Part shown: piece by piece, positions 14,827-23,600 of the stretch
How the letters are laid out: every line of letters begins with the position of its first letter
Position numbering within the stretch: the stretch's first letter is position 1
Assembly (NCBI GenBank): GCA_016874735.1
Contig: VGTI01000034.1
Span: forward strand, 1-46,664
Length of the DNA stretch: 46,664 nucleotides
Direction: 5' to 3'
DNA from: Deltaproteobacteria bacterium
Lineage (GTDB): Bacteria > Bdellovibrionota_B > Oligoflexia > Oligoflexales > CAIYRB01
The notes under the pieces: generated by a model
Told to the model about the DNA's origin: nothing
The model's database searches: none
What the model saw: only the letters and a program-made list of their open reading frames with translations
Made by a program: the position numbers and the translations under genes

Positions 14827-15216
14827 ATGGATCCGCGTCGCAAAAGCTTCGAAGAATCGTCTATAGCACTTCATGCCTTTTTCAAGCGTGTTGGTAAGGT
14901 GTGGAAATACGATGAGCTAAGATTTTTAGACCTAGATCCGCACATGCTGACTGGGCAATTTTGGTGTGACAGAGTGCAATCTTTGATCGATTTCTGTGAG
15001 TCAAATAAAGAGTACCACATCATAAGCAGCGTCGATGGCAAGGTGTATAATAAATTCGTTCCTAAGGCTTGCCACTACTACCTAGCTGATGGGGATGCGG
15101 ATCCTAAATTGGTGTTTGAATTATGGTCTGGGCTAGATGTCCAGGATGTGTTGCAGGTAGGTTACGCAGTGTTTGCGCCCATAGTAGGCACGATCAAAAG
15201 CGGTAATGATACCTAG
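14827..15216 (+). CDS. Array protein A, copy 12 (last unit)
   Basis: Intact 129-aa A protein: MDPRRKSFEESSIALHAFFK, VWKYDELRFLDLDPHMLTGQ, DFCESNKEYHIISS and YYLADGDADP. Gln replaces Glu in the usual GEF motif. ATG 14,827 follows GGAGG. Its B partner is cut short by the array edge, yet the 84-bp coding overlap at the 3' end is still present and readable on both strands. Confidence 0.8.
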   Translation: MDPRRKSFEESSIALHAFFKRVGKVWKYDELRFLDLDPHMLTGQFWCDRVQSLIDFCESNKEYHIISSVDGKVYNKFVPKACHYYLADGDADPKLVFELWSGLDVQDVLQVGYAVFAPIVGTIKSGNDT

Positions 15217-15330
15217 TTGCAGTTCATATTTTTGACGAAATTCAGGGGTAGTTAAACCGGATGGCGCGCCGTGGGGTGAACCAACAAGTTGTTTCGCTCC
15301 CCACCCTGAAAACATAAAAGTTTTTTTCAA
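15133..15330 (-). pseudogene. Truncated B copy 12 at the right array edge
   Basis: Only the C-terminal 40 residues belong to the B family (TTPEFRQKYELQLGIITAF, DRAYYGRKHCVTYL). Upstream of about 15,255 the frame continues into unrelated sequence (MKKTFMFSGWGAKQLVG) for 25 residues. The B N-terminal two thirds and the unit's C gene are missing, so the junction marks where the array ends. Confidence 0.65.
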
Positions 15331-15335
15331 ACCAG

Positions 15336-15366
15336 GGTCGCCGCATTGACGGCGCCCTTGGCGACC
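15336..15366. repeat. Inverted repeat at the array edge
   Basis: GGTCGCC (15,336-15,342) and GGCGACC (15,360-15,366) with a GC-rich 17-nt interior. It lies between the truncated B copy 12 and the ATPase gene. It has no T-run on the appropriate side, so a terminator role is not supported for the ATPase; it could be a structure in either transcript. Confidence 0.4.
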
Positions 15367-15390
15367 AGGTACCTTTAAGAAAATGTGTCT

Positions 15391-15960
15391 CTAATCGTCT
15401 TGCGTTTCAGTTATTCTTAACTGTGAGCATTGCTGAAAAAATGACTTATAACTTGGTAGATAAAGCGCATCTGGATGTGGTGCTACAAGGGCGTTATCAC
15501 TTGGTAGATGGCGGACCTCGATGATAACAAGTTTTGCTTTTTGGATCATGGCGTCAATTAACTGGACGAATAAGTCCTGTAGCCCCAAGCTGTCTTGTAT
15601 GGCGGCAAAGGAATGCAAAAGTAAAATATCGATATGGTGACGATTGGTGGATGGTGCCACATATTTCAGGCGTGATTGCTGCCGAAAATAGTCGTCAAAG
15701 ATTGCTCTACAGCTTTGCCAAGAAACGGTGACTTCATTGTCTCGGGAACGAATTTGTTGCTCGAATGCTCGCATCAAGTGAGTTTTGCCAGAGCCCTTTG
15801 GACCCTGCAAAAGAATGGGCGTCTGGTGCGACAATGGCCAGTTACTGGCAATATGACGCAACGCGCTCCAGGCTTTGTCATTGCCCGTATGTACGCGTAA
15901 ATTATTAGTCGACTGATCGAGTTGGTTAAAATCGTCATGGCATGTCTTGCCAACAGACAA
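15391..15960 (-). CDS. DnaA/Hda-like AAA+ ATPase lacking a DNA-binding domain
   Basis: 189 aa that read like the ATPase core of the DnaA/Hda group. An N-terminal DDFNQLDQSTNN segment resembles the FDNFV box; Walker A is GPKGSGKTHL (about residues 53-62). The strand IDILLLHSF occupies the Walker B position, where DnaA has Asp-Asp, so catalytic acids are replaced by His-Ser. The tail after the sensor-1-like VIIEVRHLPSDN is short, and there is no C-terminal helix-turn-helix. It may bind ATP without normal hydrolysis. Start TTG 15,960 is weak (GGA 7 nt upstream) and in-frame codons before it (QISCGLQ) look conserved-like, so the true start may lie upstream. It is next to the array and downstream of the A homologue. 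Confidence 0.7.
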   Translation of the reverse strand: MSVGKTCHDDFNQLDQSTNNLRVHTGNDKAWSALRHIASNWPLSHQTPILLQGPKGSGKTHLMRAFEQQIRSRDNEVTVSWQSCRAIFDDYFRQQSRLKYVAPSTNRHHIDILLLHSFAAIQDSLGLQDLFVQLIDAMIQKAKLVIIEVRHLPSDNALVAPHPDALYLPSYKSFFQQCSQLRITETQDD

Positions 15961-16075
15961 CTGTAATCCACATGAAATCTGCGGGTAAATTTTTTTATGC
16001 TTGCAGTTGGTTCATTGGCATTCTTTGGTGCCACGAGTCATACCGAAGTTGATAACCCGTCATGAGTGTCTAGTC

Positions 16076-16459
16076 TCACTCACTGCGTGACGCTAGTTCT
16101 CTTAGGCGCATCATCCGTAAACGACGGATGTTTTGCTCGCGCTCAATCTCAAGATTAGTGTGGACCACTAGATAGGGATTCTTATCACCCTCGGCTAGAT
16201 AGTAAACATCATAGCCGGGGACAAATCTGTTAAGCCAACGATATTTACTATCAGACGTGACGATATGGTAGTCGCTATGGGCTTCAACGAAACGGACGAG
16301 CGCACTCACACGCTCGTCACAGAACATACCGGCGGTATTGTCGAGCGTGAATCCAAGCCACTGGATTTCGCGGAAGTCGATGATCATACCGGTCCGGCGC
16401 GTGAACGTGTGCCGATCCGTAATCAGCTCGACCCGATGCTCGTTGGCATAGCCCGCCAT
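16076..16459 (-). CDS. Diverged stand-alone homologue of array protein A
   Basis: 127 aa. From about residue 19 it aligns without gaps to array A proteins: TGMIIDFREIQWLGFTL against VGKIWIYEELQFLDLEP, then AGMF, RFVEAHSDYHIVTS, NRFVPGYDVYYLAEGDKNP. The C-terminus is different and basic (LRMMRLRELASRSE), and there is no antisense B partner. ATG 16,459 follows a strong AAGGAGG at 7 nt. It lies 115 bp upstream of the ATPase on the same strand, so the two may be co-transcribed. This could be a progenitor, a regulator or a partner of the array proteins; its function is unknown. Confidence 0.75.
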   Translation of the reverse strand: MAGYANEHRVELITDRHTFTRRTGMIIDFREIQWLGFTLDNTAGMFCDERVSALVRFVEAHSDYHIVTSDSKYRWLNRFVPGYDVYYLAEGDKNPYLVVHTNLEIEREQNIRRLRMMRLRELASRSE

Positions 16460-16919
16460 GAAATGTCCTCCTTACTGAGTGCTTCGACATTTCCCGACAG
16501 ATGTTTAGCAGGGCGCGCAGATTTTTTGTCGTGAGGTAATTGTTACCCATTGGCGGCATCTTTAATGCGTGGTCAATCACTCAGTGTCATCGGAATTTTA
16601 GTACGAGCGGTATCAAACCTGCCCAGTCGGGATCGGTGTGAGTGGTCGCGGATCGCAGTCCCTGAGGGGCGCGGCGGGAGGCCTGAGGCCTCTCCGGAAA
16701 GTGTCTACTTTATGTTGGCTGTCCGGCCAATTCGCCGCAGTTGCGCTTGGCTACGTGGCCAGCGCTCTGTCCTGCCTAAAAAAATCATGATTATTTGGGG
16801 GTTAACAAAAAGTTGCTGCGGATCAATATGCCCTCAAGATTTCTCTCAATTGTACCGAGGTAGGGCAAGAGGACGAGGGTCTAACTTGTAATTATGGCAG
16901 TTTACAAGGATTGAGCGAG
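16460..16919. other. Intergenic region between the A homologue and the surface operon
   Basis: No convincing gene is present; short open frames show no protein-like features. It contains a GAGGCC-TGA-GGCCTC palindrome (16,678-16,692) and, closer to the next gene, A/T-rich stretches. Divergent promoters for both flanking genes are expected here, but I see no clear -35/-10 pair. Confidence 0.5.
16678..16692. repeat. Short palindrome GAGGCC-TGA-GGCCTC
   Basis: Perfect 6-bp arms with a 3-nt loop and no T-run after it. It may be an operator or a chance palindrome in a GC-rich patch. Confidence 0.4.
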
Positions 16920-17663
16920 ATGACGAAAAGCTTCAAAATTTCGGCTTCAGTGCGGCGCATGTATGCACCTGGCATGACGTCGGCGAAGCCTATATTTGCA
17001 GCGTTTGCGGCACTTGTGCTGGGAGTAAATAGCGCCTCGTGTCGGAAACAAACGATCTCTGTGAATGGGCAGAGTGTAGGCTCGACGATTGATAAATTGA
17101 AGGCAAAAAACGCTAAAAATGTGCCAAACGGTCCCAGTGGGACTCCGATTGAATTGCCCAACGCACTCGTTGCCAACCGCTCTCACTACCAAACACGTAG
17201 TGTAGTCACTCTGAAAATCGAAAGTAGTGAGGTGTCTCCAGGTGCGCCAATTCGTCTCATGTCGGAGACAACGCTCAGGGACCTGCTCACCGGTGTGGCC
17301 GGATCACTGGGCCTAGCAGCACCGGAGGATCCCGCCACTCCAGGGTGGGAGACGCACTTCCTTTCAGATGATAACGGATTCGTGATTCGCCTGTACCCAT
17401 CGGATCCAGCGATTGCAAGTGCGATGAGCTACGGCGAGAACAGCCTCAAACTCCTAGTTGATGAATCAACCAGTCCCAAGATGGCTGTGAGCAAAGTTTA
17501 TCTGCAAGATTTTCCGTACGTGACGATGAGTTTCTCTTCCTTTGACACATCAATGCAGCAACAAGGGGGATTTCAAGGGTCAGTGGATTACGTGACTGGT
17601 ACCACCATCACCAACGGCACTTACCAAATGACGACTGGTAGTGTCGGCTTACCTAACTGGTAG
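16920..17663 (+). CDS. Putative exported lipoprotein preceding the giant repeat protein
   Basis: 247 aa from ATG 16,920, chosen because AAGGA lies 9 nt upstream (TTG 16,911 is the alternative). After a basic start there is a hydrophobic stretch PIFAAFAALVLGVNSASC, whose final ASC resembles a lipobox, so the mature protein may be lipid-anchored at the inner or outer membrane. The rest is soluble, rich in Ser/Thr and beta-strand-like sequence (VVTLKIESSEVSPGAPIRLM). No family is recognised. The stop codon is 7 nt before the ATG of the giant gene and overlaps its SD region, so the two are almost surely one operon and translationally linked. Confidence 0.6.
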   Translation: MTKSFKISASVRRMYAPGMTSAKPIFAAFAALVLGVNSASCRKQTISVNGQSVGSTIDKLKAKNAKNVPNGPSGTPIELPNALVANRSHYQTRSVVTLKIESSEVSPGAPIRLMSETTLRDLLTGVAGSLGLAAPEDPATPGWETHFLSDDNGFVIRLYPSDPAIASAMSYGENSLKLLVDESTSPKMAVSKVYLQDFPYVTMSFSSFDTSMQQQGGFQGSVDYVTGTTITNGTYQMTTGSVGLPNW

Positions 17664-17670
17664 GAGGGAT

Positions 17671-20600
17671 ATGCGGAAAGCTGTTCGCATCGCTAGCCTG
17701 CTACTTGTGGCAATGTTCCTCGGGACCATTGCCCAGGCACAGTCATCATTTGACTTCGTGCTCACGGGGCGGCTAACTGAGGCGAACGGCAAACCAGTGG
17801 TCGGACCCGTGGCTTTGGAAATCGCCTTTTTCCACGACAATCCAGGTACGACCCCGGTCCTCACGGTGTCTCAGGGATTCGAAAACGTTGCCCTTCAAGA
17901 GGGCATCTTCCAAGTGCGCGTGGCCTTGAGCGGTGCCGACTATGCCCAAGTGTTCCCCGACACATCCCAACCTGTTTGGTTCCAAGTCAGTGACCTGACC
18001 CACGGTGGTGCACCCTATCCGCAGCAGCAAGTAGTGACCGTGCCTTATGCCGCTCGTGTCCCCGTGGATGGCCGCACGGTGGCCTTCGGGGACGACGGTA
18101 AACTTGTCGTTGGCCCGACGACCAAGCCCACGGCCAACCAGTTTTTAACCAAAGACGCCAGTGGCAAGATGATATGGAGCACCCCGAGTCCGAACTCCAC
18201 CGCGATCCAAGGGACCAACGTCAGCAACGTTGCGCCCAATCCAGGCCAAGTGTTGAGTTTTGACGGGACGATGTGGATCCCGGCTTCGACTACGGTCACT
18301 GCGATTCCGCCGTTATCGGTGACGATGAACGGAACGACCCCAGTGGTCGGTCAGACCCAAGCTACGAGTATCAGCGATGGCTACATTAGCTCCATCGATT
18401 GGCTGACCTTCAATTCCAAACAGGCTGCCATAAACTCAAACACAACGATCAACACCGGCAGCATGACGACGGCTAAACAAAACGCCATTGAGATTAAAGC
18501 CTTCGGGGCTAACTTAGGGCAGACGGGCGAGCTGCGTTTCAATAGCCTTTCTGCCGGCAACTACGTAGGATTCAAAGCTCCCGATTATGCCATCGGCCCG
18601 CGTATTTGGACCTTGCCCGACTCAGATGGATCAACTGGCCAGCTCTTGCAAACCGATGGCGGCGGTAAGCTCGGGTGGGCATCGCTACCTGTCGTCCCAG
18701 TGCAGTCTGTGGCAGGCAAGACGGGTATCGTGACACTCAACACTAGCGACGTTTCAGAAGGTGCCAACCTCTACTACACAGAATCCCGCGGTCAATCAAC
18801 GGCGCGGTCGTCCATCTCAGCTTACGCACCTCTAGTGTACTCGGCATCCACAGGGACGATGTCACTCTCACAAGCATCGGGCGTATCGTCGGGGTATCTC
18901 TCAGTCCTCGACTGGCTAAGCTTCAACAGCAAAGTCGGTGCCGTACTGGCAGGTCCCGGTGTACTCGTGAGCACAGTTGGTAATAATGCGACCATCTCTC
19001 TACCTAATACAGGCACTCCAGGTGTTTATACGAAGGTGACCACTGATCTGCAAGGCCGCGTCACGAACGGCACGACTCTCATACCTGGCGACATACCAAG
19101 CCTATCGGGCGCCATCATCTCGAGCGGCACAGTCGCGCGCGCCTTCGGTGGTACGGGTGTAAATTCGACGGCAACGTTCCCGACGGAAGGTGTGGTGGTG
19201 ACGCGGGATGCTGTTGAGACTCTTAGCGAGAAAACATTGGTCAAGTCTGTTGTCTCTAGTGGCACCGTATCAGGCGCATCGCTGATCACGGGATCGACGC
19301 GTATTGACACGACAGGCCAGTCAGTGACGGGTTCAGCAACCGTCAATGGCAGTATCACTGTGAATAGTGTTGGTAACGCGACGCAAGTGATTTCACTGAA
19401 GGATAGTACGAATACCAATTCCTTGAACTTTAAGGCCCCAGCTACCATTGCCACGACAATGACGTGGACACTACCTGATACCGAGGGTGGGTACGGACAG
19501 TTGTTAGGCACTAACGGTAGCGGCACGTTGGGTTGGTATTCAGGTGCGCGTCCTTCAGGTGAGGCTGCGGGAGATTTGACGGGTAACTACCCAGCTCCTG
19601 TCCTCGCACCAAGCGGCGTCAATCCTGGCGTTTACGCCAAGGTGACAGTTGACGCTAAGGGCCGCGTGGTGTCGGGTGGTACACTTGACACTGCGGACAT
19701 TCCTGGTATCCCGACATCGCTCATCCAAACCGGCATGTTAGGTGTGGTCAATGGCGGTACTGGAGTTTCCAGCTTCAATACCAACGGCATCGTCTTTGGT
19801 GGTTCCGGTGGCACGCTGACATCGACAACAGCGGGTGCTGCCTACCAGAGTCTGGTGGCACAGCCTGGTGGTGGCGCTCCCATGTTCACCGCGGTGAACC
19901 TAGGTCAGCCTGCGGCTGTCACCGGAATCTTGCCGCGTGCGCTCGGTGGTACCGGTATAAATTCCACGGCAACATTTCCGTCCTCAGGCACAGTAGTCAC
20001 TGAGGACGGTGTGCAAACTCTCAGTGCCAAAACAATATCGGGTTCGGTTTTTAACAATGGAACAATCGGCGGAACGTCGACGCTTAACATTTCCGGAAAT
20101 ATCTCTACGACTGGTACACTCGCCTCGGGTGCACAGACTGTTGATGGCGACATCGTCATTCAAGGTAACGGCAGCGCTGCAAGGCGTCTCGTGCTGAACG
20201 ACCAAACCAACGCTGCATCGCTGTCCTTCGTGGCGCCAAATAATCTTAACGCCTCAGTGGACTGGACCTTGCCGGGTCAGGATGGTTTAGCGGGGCAGCT
20301 CCTACAAACCAACGGGTCGGGGACACTGAGTTGGATTTCTGGTGCAGCGCCGACGGGAGTTGCCTCGGGTGATCTATCGGGTAACTATCCCAATCCGATT
20401 CTAGCTAACACCACGGTCGTAGCTGGGACTTACGCGCGCGTCGTTGTCGATCCCAAAGGCCGTATCATTCACGGGACCACTCTGATCGATGCCAACCTCC
20501 CTCCTCACTCAGCCGATCTCATCACGAGCGGCCTCCTGCCAGTATCGCGCGGCGGCACGGGTGTGGGTTCCTTGGTGAACAACGGCGTACTTCTGGGTAA

Positions 20601-23600
20601 CGGTACGGGTAATGTGGTCCCCACGGCCGCTGGTGCTGCCTACCAAGTACTCGCCGTGCCTAGTAGTGGCGGAACCCCATACTTCACCGCCGTCAATCTT
20701 TCATCCCCAGCTGCCGTCACCGGCGTGTTGCCGCAGTCACTCGGTGGCATAGGCGTAGTATCGACGGCGACTTTTCCAGCAAGCGGTACTGTGGTGACGG
20801 AAGCAGCAGCTGCCACGCTGACCAATAAAACGTTGGCAAGTGCCATTTTGACGACGCCAACGATTGATGGAGCATCGATCACCGGTGCAACCACGTTGGA
20901 TATCGGTGGGACCATAGTATCTTCTAATCACATCGTGAACGGTGATGTGACTATCAGAGGCAGCGGCACCGCAGCCAATCGTTTGCGTTTGCACGATCTT
21001 GGTGCGACGCGAGCCATTTCGCTCAAGGCACCGGATGTGCTCTCAGCATCGGTCGAATGGACACTGCCTGAGACGGACGGCACAGCTGGGCAGCTCCTAA
21101 CCACTAACGGTACTGGTACCCTGCAGTGGGTCTCCGGTACAGTGCCGTCCGGCAACGCTGGTGGCGATCTTTCGGGCCAGTACCCAGCACCAATTCTTCG
21201 GAATACGGGCATTGCAGCCTCGCAGTACACCAAGATCACGGTGGATGAGAAAGGTCGTGCCCTAGCCGGCACCACGCTTTCTGTCGGTGACTTACCGAAA
21301 ATCCCCGCAAGCCAAATAGACAATGGTTTTGTTCCCGTGGAATTTGGTGGTACCGGGGCATCGAACTTTACGACCAACGGTGTGCTGCTCGGCAATGGCA
21401 CGAGCAATATCTTCTCAACGGGACCGGGCAGCGCCTACCAAAGCTTAGTCATGCCATCGACCGGTGGTGTGCCGACTTTTGGTGCCGTCAATCTGTCGCA
21501 GTCAGCTGCTGTAGTCGGCACTCTGCCGACGACGCTCGGTGGTACTGGGGTTAACTCGACTGCTATTTACCCGAGCTCCGGCACCGTCGTGACTCGCGAT
21601 GCTACCGAGATCCTAAACAATAAAACTCTGGGGCGCACGATTCTTAGCTCCGGCACGGTATCTGGTGCGTCCCTGATTACAGGTACAACGACCATTGACA
21701 TCACCGGGACGATTGGATCCGGAGCGCAGACGATTAACGGGGACATAACTGTTCTAGGCAACGGCTCTACCGCTAATAAAATACACCTGAGTGACCAAGG
21801 ATCGGCGCGGCGCGTCAGTTTAAAAGCACCAGACACGCTGTCAAATTCGGTCGAATTTACCTTACCAGGGGCCGACGGAACCAACGGGCAGTTGCTGCAG
21901 ACTGACGGCGGTGGCGCCCTGAGTTGGGTATCTGGGGCAGCACCCACAGGTATCGCATCTGGCGATCTCACGGGCAATTATCCAAGCCCCATCTTGACCA
22001 ACACTGGTGTCGTGCAAGGTACGTTTACCAAAGCACGTGTTGATGCGAAGGGGCGGATCACCTATGCGACGACGTTGGATCCAGCCGACGTGCCACCTCT
22101 CGATACCTCCAAATTGACGACTGGCGTCCTTGGTGTCACTCGTGGTGGTACCGGAGCATCGAGCTTTACTAGTAATGGCGTGGTGTTTGGTACAGGGTCG
22201 GGCGTACTAGCGAGCACGTCCGCCGGGTCACCTTACCAAAGCCTCACGGTACCACTTGGTGGTGGGGCACCGGTATTTGCACCTATCAATTTGGCCCACA
22301 GTTCCGCAGTGAGCGGTATCTTACCAACCGCCAATGGTGGTACGGGTGTTCTGTCGACGGCCACCTTCCCTGCCTCTGGTACAGTGGTGACCGAAGCAGG
22401 ATCGCAAAATTTAACTAACAAAACTTTGACTAGTCCGGTGATCAATTCTGGGTCGCTTGCGGGCAGCACCTTTATCGGCGGCCTGGCGACTGTAAATACG
22501 AGCGGCACTTTTACCGTAGGCGAAGTGAACGTCAACGGTGACGTGATTATTCGCGGTAACAATGTGACACCAAAAAGGTTGGTACTGAACGACCTTGGCA
22601 ACTCCAAGTCCGTTTCGTTGAAATCACCAGACGCCCTGGTCAACTCTGTCGTCTGGACCCTACCGAGTGCCGACGGCAGCAGTGGCCAGCTCCTGACCAC
22701 CAACGGTGGTGGGACTTTGAGCTGGGTTTCGGGTGCTAATCCCACGGGACCTGCTGGTGGTGATTTGTCGGGAGGTTATCCAAACCCAGTTTTGCCTGAG
22801 ACGGGTGTGGGGTCTGGCCAGTACACGAAGATCACGGTTGACGCCAAGGGCCGCGCGACAGCCGGTACCACACTAGACGTAGCTGATGTACCGCCGCTAC
22901 CGATCAGTAAATTGACATCCGGCATTCTGGGCGTGGAATTAGGTGGTACCGGTACGACGTCGCTGACGGCTGATGGCGTACTCCTCGGCAACGGCACTGC
23001 CAATATTTATTCGACAGCGGCAGGGGTTGCCGCTCAGGTGCTGCGCATCCCGAGCGCTGGTGGAGTGCCGTCGTTTGGTGCAGTTGACTTGGCAGAGCCC
23101 AATGCAGTCTCCGGGATTCTCCCAACAACGCGCGGTGGTATCGGTGTTTCGTCTGTTGCCACCTTCCCCACGGCTGGTGTGGTAGCAACCGTCGCTGGAG
23201 CGGAAACATTTAGCAACAAGACGCTGGCGACACCCCTTATCAGTGGTGGCACCATCACTGATGCAGCCCTAATTACTGGTGGTAGTTCGATTGATACGGT
23301 TGGGACGATCAATGCCGGCGAGACGGCCATCAATGGTAACCTCACAGTACGTGGTAGCGGCGTAGCTGCAAACAAAATTGTATTTAACGACAAAGGTAGC
23401 ACTAACTCAGTGTTCTTACGTGCTGCAGACACCGTATCTGGTAGCGCGGTAGGCTGGACCCTACCAACGACTCAGGGATCCGCTAATCAGCTGCTGGCAA
23501 CAAGTGCTTCAGGTGAAATGCATTGGGTCTCTGGCGCTGAGCCAATCGGCACAGCTTCGGGCGACCTGAGTGGTAACTATCCGAGCCCAGTGCTAACCAA

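Noticed and set aside
130-15255. CRISPR array or integron cassette array
   Set aside because: Units are over 1 kb with coding genes, there are no short direct repeats with unique spacers, no attC-like GTTRRRY ends, and no integrase or Cas genes in the window.
16550-16891. 113-aa open frame between the A homologue and the lipoprotein
   Set aside because: Arg/Ser/Pro-rich composition without conserved motifs or SD; spans a GC-rich palindrome. Looks like chance.
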